Shown here: one piece after another, positions 30,887-40,000 of the stretch
How the letters are laid out: every line of letters begins with the position of its first letter
Position numbering within the stretch: position 1 is the first letter of the stretch
From: Patescibacteria group bacterium
GTDB taxonomy: Bacteria; Patescibacteriota; Patescibacteriia; 2-12-FULL-60-25
Direction of reading: 5' to 3'
NCBI GenBank assembly: GCA_022703155.1
Contig: JAKLEH010000003.1
Span: 1 to 48,968 of the forward strand
Length of the DNA: 48,968 nucleotides
Notes under the pieces: generated by a model
What the model saw: the letters and a program-made list of their open reading frames with translations, nothing else
Told to the model about the DNA's origin: nothing
Databases searched by the model: none
Program-made: the position numbers and the translations under genes

Positions 30887-31816
30887 TCAGGATGCGAGTC
30901 CGGCTTGGAGCGCCTTGATTTTTTCCGCCGCCACGTCGAACGCCGCCTTTTCCTCGTCCGACATCATTATTTCCACGATTTTTTCCACGCCATGGCGAGA
31001 GAGGACCGCGGGTACGCCCATGAAAACGTCGTTTTGTCCGTATTCGCCTTGGAGCAGGCAAGAGCAGGGGAGAAGGGTCTTGCGGTCGTTCAAAATGGCA
31101 TCGGCCATCTCCGCGATGGAGAATCCCGGAGCGTAGTAGGCGCTACCCGTTTTGAGCAGGCCTACGATTTCCGCGCCGCCGTTTTGCGTGCGTGCCACCA
31201 GCGTTTGGATTTTTTCCGCCTCCAACATGTCGGTCAGGGGTTTGCCATCCACCGTGGCCGCGGAAATCACGGGCACCATCTCGTCGCCGTGGCTGCCCAG
31301 CACCAGGGCTTGGATTTTTTCAGGCGCCACGCCGAGTTCGCGGCCTGCAAAGAGCCTGAAACGCGAAGTGTCCAAAACTCCGGCCATGCCCAAGACCCGT
31401 TCTTTGGGCAATCCGGATTGTGTCCACGCCGCGTAGCACATGGCGTCCAGCGGATTGGTCACGACCATCAGGATGGCGTCTGGCGAATGTTCGGCCACGC
31501 GTTTGGCGACCGGACCCACGATGCCCGCGTTCACGTCCAACAGTTGCTCGCGCGTCATGCCGGGTTTGCGCGGCAATCCGGCCGTGATGATCACCAAATC
31601 GGAACCGGCCATGTCCGCGTCGCTGTTCGTGCCTGTGATCGTGCCCTGGAATCCGGCCAAAGCCGTGCATTGGCTGATGTCCAACGCCACGCCCTGCGGT
31701 TTGCCTTCCACGACATCGAACAAAACGATGTCGCCGAGGTTGAGCTCCGCGATCCTCAAAGCCGCGGTGGCACCCACGTTGCCCGCGCCGATGACGCTGA
31801 TTTTATTTCTTGGCAT
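30887..31816 (-). CDS. mdh: Malate dehydrogenase (NAD, LDH-like type)
   Basis: 309 residues. Oxidises malate to oxaloacetate with NAD+. Rossmann motif ISVIGAGNVGATAAL, Asp34 at the end of strand 2 favouring NAD, the mobile loop GLPRKPGMTREQLL with Arg at the specificity position (malate rather than lactate, which has Gln), VVTNPLDAM, and the catalytic His in LVLGSHGDEMVP. The start ATG 31816 overlaps the end of the upstream aminotransferase gene by 14 bases; an ATG at 31831 is less likely. With that enzyme it links aspartate, oxaloacetate and malate. Confidence 0.95.
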   Translation of the reverse strand: MPRNKISVIGAGNVGATAALRIAELNLGDIVLFDVVEGKPQGVALDISQCTALAGFQGTITGTNSDADMAGSDLVIITAGLPRKPGMTREQLLDVNAGIVGPVAKRVAEHSPDAILMVVTNPLDAMCYAAWTQSGLPKERVLGMAGVLDTSRFRLFAGRELGVAPEKIQALVLGSHGDEMVPVISAATVDGKPLTDMLEAEKIQTLVARTQNGGAEIVGLLKTGSAYYAPGFSIAEMADAILNDRKTLLPCSCLLQGEYGQNDVFMGVPAVLSRHGVEKIVEIMMSDEEKAAFDVAAEKIKALQAGLAS

Positions 31817-33011
31817 ATTTTTTGAATTCATCGAGACCTTCGAGCAGGTGGCGGATGGCCTTCTCGAGCTTGGGCGTTTCGAGCACGAAGGCGATGCGGG
31901 CTTGCGTCAGCCCTTGCCCTGGGGTTTTGTAAAAATTGGCGGCCGGCGTGACCATGGCCGTTTCCTTGTCCTTTTCGATGCCCGAATAATCGGTCAGCAT
32001 GAAACGCGTGAATTCCTCGGCGTCCACGCCCAAATCCACCATCAGATACAGCGCGCCTTGCGGATAGCCGCATTTGAGTCCGGCTTGGGTCAGCATCTTA
32101 TGGGCGAGTTGGCGCCGCGCATCGTATTCCAGTTTGGCGCGTTCGATATCGTCGTGGCCTTTGTCGATGATTTCCGCGGCCGCGACCTGCTCCAAGGTTG
32201 CCACGCAAAGTCTGGCTTGCGCGAACTTGAGGGCTGCGGCCATGACCTCGGGATTGCGGCTCGCTATCCAGCCCACGCGCGCGCCGCAGATCGAATAGCG
32301 CTTGGAGACGCTGTCCGCCACGATGGCCAAATCCTTCATCTCGGGTTTGGAAAGCAGACTCGTGGATTGGAGGCCTTCGTATGCGAACTCGCGGTACACT
32401 TCGTCAGAAATCACGAATAGGTTGTGTTTGCGCGCGATGGCGCACACTTGTTCAAGTTCCTCCGCGCTCATGACCGCGCCGGTCGGGTTGTTGGGGCTGC
32501 AGATGAGTATGGCTTTGGTCTTGGGCGTAACCAGAGCTTCCAGATTTTGGATGTCGTGGATGGCGAAATTGTCTTCCAATCTGGTCCGGAACGGCACCAC
32601 CTCGACCTGGTTTTGCATGGCGAATGTGTTGTAGTTGGTGTAGTAGGGTTCGGGGATGATTATCTGGTCGCCCGGATCGCAGACCAGGGAAATTGCCATG
32701 ATCAAAGCTTCGCTCCCGCCGGACGTGACGATGCATTGCTCGGGAGTCACCTCCAATCCCAGCTTGGCGTAATAATTCGAAATGGCTTTTTTGAGCAACG
32801 GGTTGCCCGCACTGTTTTCATACGCCACCACGGGTTCGTGGAAGGCGCGGATGGCATCGAAGAACAGATGCGAAGTGGCCACGTCCGGCTGGCCGATGTT
32901 CAAGTGGAAGACCGAAACCCCGGTTTTCTTCAGGGCATCGGACAGGGGCACGTATTTGCGGATGGCCGAGGCTGGTAAAGCTTGTGCGCGTTGCGAAATG
33001 GCTTGTTCCAT
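31803..33011 (-). CDS. Pyridoxal-phosphate aminotransferase class I (aspartate aminotransferase-like)
   Basis: 402 residues from ATG 33011 (SISQRA-type N-terminus, MEQAISQRAQALPASAIRKY); an earlier ATG is in frame but lies at or above the promoter. Motifs: HLNIGQPDVATSHLF, VTSGGSEALIMAISLV, ICSPNNPTGAVM, ISDEVYREFAYEG, and DSVSKRYSICGARVGW with the PLP-binding lysine. Aspartate specificity is suggested by the operon with malate dehydrogenase, since transamination of aspartate yields oxaloacetate, but other substrates are possible. Confidence 0.92.
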   Translation of the reverse strand: MEQAISQRAQALPASAIRKYVPLSDALKKTGVSVFHLNIGQPDVATSHLFFDAIRAFHEPVVAYENSAGNPLLKKAISNYYAKLGLEVTPEQCIVTSGGSEALIMAISLVCDPGDQIIIPEPYYTNYNTFAMQNQVEVVPFRTRLEDNFAIHDIQNLEALVTPKTKAILICSPNNPTGAVMSAEELEQVCAIARKHNLFVISDEVYREFAYEGLQSTSLLSKPEMKDLAIVADSVSKRYSICGARVGWIASRNPEVMAAALKFAQARLCVATLEQVAAAEIIDKGHDDIERAKLEYDARRQLAHKMLTQAGLKCGYPQGALYLMVDLGVDAEEFTRFMLTDYSGIEKDKETAMVTPAANFYKTPGQGLTQARIAFVLETPKLEKAIRHLLEGLDEFKKYAKK

Positions 33012-33038
33012 AGTTGGTTTTGTTACGGCTGGAACCAT

Positions 33039-33067
33039 AGGATAGGATTGTTGTGCGTTTTGGGCAA
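33039..33067 (-). promoter_or_regulatory. Promoter of the aminotransferase-mdh operon
   Basis: TTGCCC (33062-33067), 17-base spacer, TATCCT (33039-33044), minus strand. Confidence 0.5.
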
Positions 33068-33217
33068 GATGTGGGTAGCTCGGTTGCGTAATGAAATGGT
33101 TCACTCCACTTGGAGGTGCAAAAACCTCCTTTCAACGCAATGATTTAGGAACCATACAACGGAGATTCCTCCCACTAGGTTATAGCCAGACCTTCCAACG
33201 ACGATTGGGTGGTGGGT

Positions 33218-33310
33218 ATGCTCCAAGGTGGCCACATGCCTTACGAATTCAAAACAGAGATTATGGAATACGTGGGAATCCTGAAGTTGTTGATCGAGGA
33301 TTTGCGTTGA
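33218..33310 (+). CDS. Possible 30-residue peptide
   Basis: ATG 33218 after GGTGG, or ATG 33236 after AAGGTGG, opens a short frame ending TGA 33310 with MEYVGILKLLIEDLR at its end, an amphipathic helix. A strong terminator follows 13 bases later, which argues that something is transcribed here on the plus strand. No other gene in 33068-33385 is convincing. Low certainty; it could be a non-coding RNA. Confidence 0.3.
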   Translation: MLQGGHMPYEFKTEIMEYVGILKLLIEDLR

Positions 33311-33323
33311 TTTATTTCGACAT

Positions 33324-33345
33324 AAAACCACCCGAAGGTGGTTTT
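33324..33345 (+). terminator. Intrinsic terminator with no certain gene
   Basis: AAAACCACC-CGAA-GGTGGTTTT, nine-base stem with a tetraloop. Confidence 0.8.
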
Positions 33346-33385
33346 ATGTTTGGTCGCTGTTTGACGCTTATCGCGTTCAACGCGA

Positions 33386-33460
33386 TGGTAGCCCCTAGGG
33401 GAATCGAACCCCTGTTAACGGCTTGAAAAGCCGCTGTCCTAACCATTAGACGAAGGGGCC
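33386..33460 (-). tRNA. tRNA-Glu (anticodon TTC), CCA encoded
   Basis: Acceptor GGCCCCT/AGGGGCT, anticodon loop CTTTTCAAG (anticodon TTC), T arm AGGGG-TTCGATT-CCCCT, discriminator A and encoded CCA (33386-33388). In contrast to tRNA-His here, CCA is encoded. Confidence 0.97.
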
Positions 33461-33520
33461 TTGGCTTCTCGTCGCACCGTCGCACGTCCCGCGTCGTACC
33501 CGTCTCCGATGCGGTCGCAG

Positions 33521-33610
33521 GCTCATGCCGGACTCCGGGCTTCGCGCTCCGGACTCGGACATTCGGACCTCCCGGACTATCGGACGCCCTCGGACTTTCG
33601 GACGTGCTAC
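33521..33610. repeat. Low-complexity GGACT/TCGGAC repeats upstream of the tRNA-Glu promoter
   Basis: GGACTCCGGGCTTCGCGCTCC, then GGACATTCGGACCTCC, GGACTATCGGACGCC, GGACTTTCGGACG. Same word families as 16720-16780 and the trmD insertion. Confidence 0.6.
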
Positions 33611-33639
33611 GTACTGGACCCTACTAAAAATGTAGCGGC

Positions 33640-33668
33640 ATTATATGGTCGGAAGGCGGTTGTGTCAA
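33640..33668 (-). promoter_or_regulatory. Consensus promoter of tRNA-Glu
   Basis: Perfect TTGACA (33663-33668), 17-base spacer, perfect TATAAT (33640-33645), minus strand. The strongest promoter in the window. Confidence 0.9.
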
Positions 33669-33671
33669 GTC

Positions 33672-33700
33672 TGGACAAAAGCGGCTGTAGGTGCTTACAT
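33672..33700 (+). promoter_or_regulatory. Promoter of the RNA ligase gene
   Basis: TGGACA (33672-33677), 17-base spacer, TTACAT (33695-33700). Its -35 is only three bases from that of tRNA-Glu, back to back. Confidence 0.55.
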
Positions 33701-33730
33701 GGCGCGGAACATTGGACAGGAGAAAGGCGA

Positions 33731-34867
33731 ATGGACAAACGGAAAGCGTTCGGATATCTGGGAAATTTCGTGCGTAAGATGTGCGCGGACGGCGTGCGCG
33801 ACACGGAGGGCTACCGCGAATGGACGCAGGAACACCTCGAGGCCATGGCCGGGCTGTTCGATTACGTGCCGGCCCAAGGCAAGCCTCCGGTCGAGGCGCT
33901 GGTCAAGGCGTTCTTCCATCCGCGTTTGGATTTGGTGGGTTTGAACTACACGCCCGTGGCGTTCAACACCCTGCACCACGAATTCCAGGACGGTTGGAGC
34001 GAGGCGTTGCGTTGGTGCCGCGGGTCGGTTTTCGACTTCGCGGGCCATGCGGTGGCCGTGCCGCTGCCCAAGTTCTTCAACGACCACGAGATGCCGCCCG
34101 GCTCGGTGCCCGAGCGGTTCGACGTGGCGCTCGAGAAGCTGGACGGCGAATTGGGCATCGCGTACCACCATGCGCGTAAGTTCCGCATCAACACGCGCGG
34201 CACGTTCACCTACAAGACGGCCAAGATCGCCCAAGGGATGCTGGACCGCCATGCGACCGACAACCGTTGGTCGCGCATCGCCAATCTCAAGCGTTTCACC
34301 TTGCTTTTCGAGGTCATCCATCCGGAGACGCGCAAGCTGGTGGATTACGGCGACCGGCGGTCGCTGGTGTTGGTGGCGGCCAACGACCGGTTGACGTTCG
34401 AGGATTTGGCGTATCCCAATCTCGCGCAATTGGCCAAGATGTTGGGCGTCGAAGTCGCCCGGGAATGGGCCGATGGGCATGAAACGGACGCGTTGCGGCG
34501 TTTCGTGCGCGAAAGCGGCGTCAGCAATCAGGAAGGTTTCGTGGCCCGGTACGGCAATTTGCGGGTCAAATTCAAGTTCCCGGCCCACTTGGCGCGCATG
34601 CGCGAAGCCAAGCTTTCGTACGGCGAAATCATGAAGCGCTACGTGGCCGGCACGCACCGCGATTTCATTCTGTGCCTGCCAGAAGAGATCGTGGCCGACG
34701 GGCGAAACATGTTGGACAAGCTTTTGGAAATCAAGGGCTTGCCCGACGACAAGGCGCGCCGCGTCCATCTCTACTCCTTGGTTTCCGACGATCAACGCAA
34801 CTCGACCTTCAAGGGCCATTGCGGCAAGTTCATCAAAGCCGCGCTCGCCACGTCCTCATCCGCTTGA
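33731..34867 (+). CDS. T4 Rnl1-type RNA ligase
   Basis: 378 residues; ATG 33731 after AGGAG. ATP-dependent RNA end-joining enzyme. Nucleotidyltransferase motif I is EKLDGEL with Lys136 as the expected AMP acceptor; preceding it are CRGSVFDF and LPKFFNDHE, the RG and KFFN features of the Rnl1 group. Motif IIIa-like FTLLFEVIHPE, motif IV EGFVARYG and motif V RVKFKFP follow. Such ligases repair broken RNAs such as nicked tRNA anticodon loops. It is divergent from tRNA-Glu with promoters three bases apart, which may reflect co-regulation or chance. Upstream frame runs through repeats and is not coding. Its TGA stop sits in the terminator loop. Confidence 0.87.
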   Translation: MDKRKAFGYLGNFVRKMCADGVRDTEGYREWTQEHLEAMAGLFDYVPAQGKPPVEALVKAFFHPRLDLVGLNYTPVAFNTLHHEFQDGWSEALRWCRGSVFDFAGHAVAVPLPKFFNDHEMPPGSVPERFDVALEKLDGELGIAYHHARKFRINTRGTFTYKTAKIAQGMLDRHATDNRWSRIANLKRFTLLFEVIHPETRKLVDYGDRRSLVLVAANDRLTFEDLAYPNLAQLAKMLGVEVAREWADGHETDALRRFVRESGVSNQEGFVARYGNLRVKFKFPAHLARMREAKLSYGEIMKRYVAGTHRDFILCLPEEIVADGRNMLDKLLEIKGLPDDKARRVHLYSLVSDDQRNSTFKGHCGKFIKAALATSSSA

Positions 34868-34882
34868 AAGCGGATTTTTTTT
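34858..34882 (+). terminator. Intrinsic terminator with the stop codon in the loop
   Basis: Stem ATCCGCTT/AAGCGGAT (34858-34865 with 34868-34875), T8. The TGA stop of the RNA ligase (34865-34867) starts at the last stem base. Confidence 0.92.
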
Positions 34883-34909
34883 GACCTTTATGCCAAAGGG
34901 CGCTAGCCT
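34881..34909 (+). promoter_or_regulatory. Promoter of the 34930 gene
   Basis: TTGACC (34881-34886), 17-base spacer, TAGCCT (34904-34909), overlapping the preceding terminator T run. Confidence 0.65.
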
Positions 34910-34929
34910 GACAGGGTAGGAGTCGTGGC

Positions 34930-35442
34930 ATGCAAACAACATTCGTCCGTTCTTTGTTTTTGGCCTTTTCGGCTTGGTCCTTGGGCTGTTGCCCATGCGA
35001 ACAAAACGCCCGAGCCGCAACCCCGGCTCCGGCATCGTCCGCGCCGCTGTATACCATACGGTATGCAGCGCCGCGGTATGCCCCGCCGCCTGGCACCGTA
35101 CGGTACCAGGCGCCGCCCACGTTTTATCCGCCTCCAGAAGCCGTGCGATACCCGTCTCCGGCCAGCAATCGGGTCACGCTGACGGCCGTGCCTGATACGG
35201 CGCCTGTCCAACCCCCGCCGCGACCGACCGTGGTGCGGCAGGTCGTGGCCTATCCCGTACCTTATTATGTCCAAAGTCCGCCGGCGTATTATCCGGTGGC
35301 CTATCCGCAACCGGTTTACTACCGCTACCGGCCAGCGCCCATGGTCCATTTTGGAGGCGGATTCTTTTTGGGGCAGGCTTGGCGCTCGCATGCCTATCAC
35401 CACCATGGGTGGGGCGGCCACCACCACCATCACCACCACTGA
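34930..35442 (+). CDS. Exported Pro/Tyr-rich protein with a C-terminal polyhistidine tract
   Basis: 170 residues; ATG with AGGAG. Signal sequence FVRSLFLAFSAWSLGCCPC with a possible lipobox (cysteines 20-21). The mature part is Pro/Tyr/Ala-rich (RYAPPPGTVRYQAPPTFYPP) and repetitive, with R-Y/YP motifs; the end is natural His-rich sequence with HHHGWGG and seven His. This composition suggests a metal-binding surface or envelope protein. No family recognised. It lies between the RNA ligase and the CAP-domain gene, in its own unit. Confidence 0.78.
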   Translation: MQTTFVRSLFLAFSAWSLGCCPCEQNARAATPAPASSAPLYTIRYAAPRYAPPPGTVRYQAPPTFYPPPEAVRYPSPASNRVTLTAVPDTAPVQPPPRPTVVRQVVAYPVPYYVQSPPAYYPVAYPQPVYYRYRPAPMVHFGGGFFLGQAWRSHAYHHHGWGGHHHHHHH

Positions 35443-35450
35443 ACAGCTCG

Positions 35451-35473
35451 CCGGTTTGAACCGGTATTTTTTT
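35451..35473 (+). terminator. Intrinsic terminator of the His-rich gene
   Basis: CCGGTT/AACCGG stem (35451-35456 with 35459-35464), T8. Confidence 0.85.
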
Positions 35474-35504
35474 TCACGATGATGCGAGGCCCGTAATTGC
35501 GTGG

Positions 35505-35510
35505 TATAAT
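35505..35510 (+). promoter_or_regulatory. TATAAT -10 box of the CAP-domain gene
   Basis: Perfect TATAAT 14 bases before the start codon; no clear -35. Confidence 0.55.
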
Positions 35511-35524
35511 TTCGGCCAGAGTTT

Positions 35525-36781
35525 ATGGCGAGCAAGACAGGGCATCTGCATAAAATAAAACATCACGCTCGTAAGCACGCGTCCGCGGCCAAACGCCAGC
35601 TTAAGGATCACTTCGTGCCGCACGAGGGCAACGGCCACCATCCCCATGTCTTAAAACACCGGGTCTTGTTCGGTTTTGCGGCTATCGTGTTCGGGTTAAA
35701 GGTTTTGGCCGTTACGGCCACGGTTTTGTATCCGTCTTACGGATCGCAAGCCCTCTCTTTGACCGCGGCCAACGTTCTATCTTTGGCCAACCAAGCGCGC
35801 GCCGCGGCCGGGGCACAGGCTTTGAGGTTAAGCGTTTTGTTGAATTCTTCGGCCCAAGCCAAAGCCGACGACATGGCCAAGAACGGCTATTTCGCGCATA
35901 CCAGCCCGAGCGGGTTGACGCCATGGTCGTTCATCCGGGGCAGCGGTTACCGCTACGTACGCAGCGCGGAGAATTTGGCCGTGCACTACCAAACCGCGGA
36001 GGCGGCGCAAGGTTCGTGGATGGCCAGCCCTTCGCACCGGGCCAACATCATGAATCCGGCGTTCGTGGATTTGGGCGTGGGCATCGCACGCGGGGTTTTT
36101 GAAGGCGCGGACACGTTGTTCGTGGTGGAACATTTTGGCCAACCGTTCGTGGAGCCGGAAGCGGCCAAGCATTCGGCATCCTCGACTCCGGCCTTGATTC
36201 AAGCCGCGGCCGTCGCGCCATCAACCGTCGCGACCGGCACGGCAGCGGCCGTGGTCGCGACCGCGCCAGAGAAGGCGGCGGTCGCCAAGGCCGTGGACCG
36301 AATGGAGGAGCCCATCAAAGCGGCCATCAAGCCCGCGGCCAACGGTTTGGCTTTGGGCGTGACCGACGCGGCGGCCAAGAAGGTGGTGGCGTCCGTGGGC
36401 GCCGAAAAAGTGGAATTGGAAAAAAAGCCTGACGGCCAATGGTCGGGCATGGTGCCTGCCGAGTCTTTGTCCGGTGCGGAACCGAAAACCTTGACCGTCG
36501 TATCAGTCCGGGGCGACGGCGTGCAGGCGGAACAGGTGGTCGCGGTTTTGGGCCAAGGCTCGCCCGTGGAAACGGCGGGCACCACCCAAAAAGTGTTTGG
36601 CGTGTTTACGGCGGCCGACTTGGACGCTTTGATGAGGATGATCGGCGCGCTGCTGCTGGGCATGATCACCTTGGCCTTGGCTGCTTATGCGACGGTCCGG
36701 ATGCACGTGGCCCGGCCCAAGGTGGTGGGCCATGCGTTGGTGACCGTGACCTTGATCGCAGTGCTGCTTTCCATGAAATGA
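35525..36781 (+). CDS. Membrane-anchored CAP/SCP-domain protein (YkwD-like)
   Basis: 418 residues. A basic, His-rich cytoplasmic start (HLHKIKHHARKHASAAKR) precedes a membrane helix (about residues 44-68). The CAP domain follows (about 75-205): VLSLANQARAAAGAQALRLS, YFAHTSPSGLTPWSFI, SAENLAVHY, GSWMASPSHRANIMNPAFVDLGVGIA and FVVEHFG, which match the CAP signature of bacterial YkwD proteins with the usual His and Glu residues. Then an Ala/Val/Lys-rich linker and two more membrane helices near the end (MIGALLLGMITLALAAYATV and VVGHALVTVTLIAVLL). The role of bacterial CAP domains is mostly unknown. Confidence 0.9.
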   Translation: MASKTGHLHKIKHHARKHASAAKRQLKDHFVPHEGNGHHPHVLKHRVLFGFAAIVFGLKVLAVTATVLYPSYGSQALSLTAANVLSLANQARAAAGAQALRLSVLLNSSAQAKADDMAKNGYFAHTSPSGLTPWSFIRGSGYRYVRSAENLAVHYQTAEAAQGSWMASPSHRANIMNPAFVDLGVGIARGVFEGADTLFVVEHFGQPFVEPEAAKHSASSTPALIQAAAVAPSTVATGTAAAVVATAPEKAAVAKAVDRMEEPIKAAIKPAANGLALGVTDAAAKKVVASVGAEKVELEKKPDGQWSGMVPAESLSGAEPKTLTVVSVRGDGVQAEQVVAVLGQGSPVETAGTTQKVFGVFTAADLDALMRMIGALLLGMITLALAAYATVRMHVARPKVVGHALVTVTLIAVLLSMK

Positions 36782-36871
36782 GCAGGCATAGAGCGACGAG
36801 TCCAAGGGCTTGACAGAAGTCTTTTTTTAATGGCGAAACGCTGTTACGCTATGCCAATTATATTGAACAAT

Positions 36872-37072
36872 ATGCACAAGAACCTTTCCAAAATCGTGAC
36901 CTTTTTATTGGTTACGTCCACGGCCTTGGTGAACGCCGCGCCTGCGGCGTACGCCACGGCGCCTTCCGATCCCGGGCCCAAGCCTAAGTACTCGATCGAC
37001 ATGCAAGGTTTGGTCCTAAAGGGCGCATACCAAAACGTCGGCGGACAACCCACGGGCGCGGCCGCGTTCTGA
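36872..37072 (+). CDS. Signal-peptide piece of a repeat surface protein, ended by an in-frame TGA
   Basis: 66 residues: MHKNLSKIVTFLLVTSTALV is a signal peptide with cleavage near AYA, followed by SIDMQGLVLKGAYQNVGGQP and AAF, then TGA (37070-37072). The same frame continues without interruption as SGNVGAYPEGACVP for over 1000 residues. The first Met may also be upstream (36830 or 36851). The intact protein would need this piece to be exported, so the split matters. TGA may replace a Trp codon TGG. Confidence 0.72.
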   Translation: MHKNLSKIVTFLLVTSTALVNAAPAAYATAPSDPGPKPKYSIDMQGLVLKGAYQNVGGQPTGAAAF

Positions 37073-37081
37073 AGCGGCAAC

Positions 37082-40000
37082 GTGGGCGCCTACCCCGAAG
37101 GCGCATGCGTGCCGGCTTTGGTCAAAGTCACGAACGAGAAGGACGCGTCCAGCGTGGCTTTTGAGATCGTTTACGATTACCGCAAAAACGGCAACGCCAC
37201 GGATGTCGTTGGCGTCGAAGACTTGCGTCCCATTGAGTTGACGACCGGCGTGATTGGGGACCCGGCCACGTCCGTGGACAATTTGAACGACATGGTGTTT
37301 CCGGGTTGGACGCTTAATTCGGTTTTGGGATTCGATTCTTCGGGCGGCGGCGTTTCGGCTGCCATCACCGGTCCGTTTGGCGGGGATTCCGGAACCACGG
37401 CTACGGCCGAAACCGATACGCTGCGCCACTATAACGTCGCATTGAGCAGCATTGAGGAAAACGCCACGGCCTATGTTTTGGTGTGCGCGAAAACCGGTTT
37501 GGACGCGAGCGGATTCCCGGGTTCGAGCATGAGCGTAAAGACGGGCGGCGGGGGCGGAGGCAGCATGCCTATTCAAGGCGGAGAGTTGTTGCAATTGCCT
37601 GCATTGACCCTGACCAAAACCGTGGCCACGGGTTCGGCCACTCCGGACCAATGGAGCTTCCATGTCACGCCATCCATCAACGGCCAATCGGATTTTGCCA
37701 TACCGGCAGGCCAATCCAGCGTCACCATTCCAAACGTTGAAGTCGACGGGAATTATACGGTCACCGAAACCGGCGGTCCGGACGGATATCTGTTCCAATC
37801 TGGAGCGGGGACCAATTGCGCGTTCGTGGATGAAACCGCGACCGCATCTTTGTACGCGGCCAAGCCCGCGGCTGACGCCACGTGCGAATTCACCAACGCC
37901 GCCATCCCGTTCGTGGCCACCACCGGCACCATTACGGTCATCGAAAACGTGGTCAACAACGACGGCGGCACGGCCACGCCCGCAGATTTCACTTTGAGCT
38001 TGAACGTGAATTCGGTTCCGCAGAATTTTCCGGGCAACGCCGCGGGCACGTCGTTCGTGGTCACGGCCGGAAGTTACTTCGTGGCCGATAGCGGCTTGGT
38101 TCCGGGTTATTCGGTTTCGTATTCTTCCGAATGCATGGGTACCCTTTCGGCCGGGCAATCCGTGACCTGTACCGTGACCCACGACGACAACTCCGTAGTC
38201 ATACCTCCGGGCGCGACCACGGGCACGCTCACGGTCATCAAGCGCGTGGTCAACAACGACGGCGGAACTTTCGGAGCGGGCGATTTCACCTTGACTCTCA
38301 CGGCCAGCGGCACCCAAACGGATTTTCCGGGCAATGAAGGCGGCACGCAATTCGTGATCGACGCCGGCGATTACGCGGTCACCGAGGGCGCGAACGACAA
38401 CTATGCGGCTTCGTTCACGGACGGTTGCACGGGCACCATGGCCGCGGGCCAATCGCGCGTCTGTACCGTGACCAACGACGACGTGGCCCCGCCCTTCGAG
38501 GCCACCACGGGCACGCTCACGGTCATTAAGCGCGTCATCAACGACAACGGCGGCACGGCCGTGGCCAGCGATTTCACTCTGAACCTGACCCAAGGCGACG
38601 CTTCGCCGGTGGGTTTCGCGGGCAACGCTTCGGGCACGACTTTTGAAGTCCAAGCCGGCACGTATTCGGTTGGCGAACAGGAGAACGCATTGGGTTATGC
38701 GGCTTCGTATTCCGAAACTTGTTCCGGCACCATGGCTGCGGGCGAATCGCGCGTATGCACGATCACCAACGACGACCCGGACAACGGGGGCGGCGACCCG
38801 CCGCCGTTCACGGCCACGACCGGCACCGTCACCATCGTCAAACAAGTGATCAACGATGACGGCGGCACCAAACAGGCCGCGGATTTCACGCTCATGCTCT
38901 CGGCCAGCGGCACCGAACCCATCAGTTTTTCGGGCAACGCCTCGGGCACGACCTACGTGGTCCAGGCCGGTTATTACATCGTGTCGGAAACAGGTTTGAC
39001 CGATTACCAAATCAGTTATTCGGAAAATTGTTCCGGGACCTTGGTTGCCGGACAGTCGCGCACCTGCACCGTGACCAATGACGACAAAGGCCAGACCGAA
39101 CCCCCGACGCAAACGCCGACCGGCACGCTCACCGTGGTGAAGCACGTGCACAACGTCACGCAATCCAAGCGCGCGTCCGACTTCGCCTTGCGGGTCAATT
39201 ACGGCGAAAAGCCGGTGCAGCTCGACACGGCTTACCGCACCGCCGCGTTGGTGGCCGTGTTGTCCGAAGGATACGCGACGTCCGTGCCTGGCGATGAACG
39301 CGGCAAGGCTTTGGTTTTGGCCACGGGATCGTATACGGTCAAGGAAGATGCGGTTGCGGGCTATCGCGTAACGTATTCCGAAGGTTGCGCGGGTACGCTG
39401 GCCGCGGGCGCTTCCGCGACCTGTGTCGTGGACAATTACGACACCACCAATCCGCCGGTCAACGGCGGCGGAGGCGGTTGGACGCCCGGCATTTACGGCG
39501 GCGCGCCCAGCTTTACCCAGGTGCCAGAAACCACGCCCACGCCGCGCGTGTTGGGCGTTGAGGACGTGGCCGACATCCAGCCGCTGTGCACCATCACCGA
39601 CGTCGAATCCAAATACGTGGTCCAGAATCTGGATACGCTGCTGGCGCATTTGGGACGCGCCAAGGACCAGGGCATGGAGGATTACTACAACCGCGTGCTC
39701 ACGCCGCGCGTGGCGCCCGACGACACCCCGGCCCCGGTATTGGCGGCCATCCGCAATTTTGTGAATTACGGCACGCTGAGCACGGTCCGCTTGGGCCATG
39801 GCGAACGCGCCGGCGTGGTCGACAGTTTCCAGGCCATGCACGGGCGGTTGCCGCAGGACGTTTGCGACTGGCAAGAGGTCATCAGGATGGCCAACACCAA
39901 GATGCCCAATACGGGCAAAGCGGAACGCGAAAGCTCGGTACTGGCCACGTTCAAAGCCATTTATAGCCGCTTGCCTAAGACCGGCAGCGCCTTGGACGGC

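Noticed and set aside
33101-33331. A 76-codon minus-strand frame between the aminotransferase promoter and tRNA-Glu
   Set aside because: It has no ribosome site, runs through the aminotransferase upstream region and lies opposite a plus-strand terminator.
33461-33730. Upstream extension of the RNA ligase frame by 90 codons
   Set aside because: It runs through repeats and both divergent promoters; the ATG at 33731 has AGGAG and gives the family length.
37070-37072. UGA recoded as an amino acid, as in Gracilibacteria and Absconditabacteria
   Set aside because: Many intact genes here end in TGA followed at once by a terminator (for example 24757-24759 and 34865-34867), so TGA is a stop in this organism.
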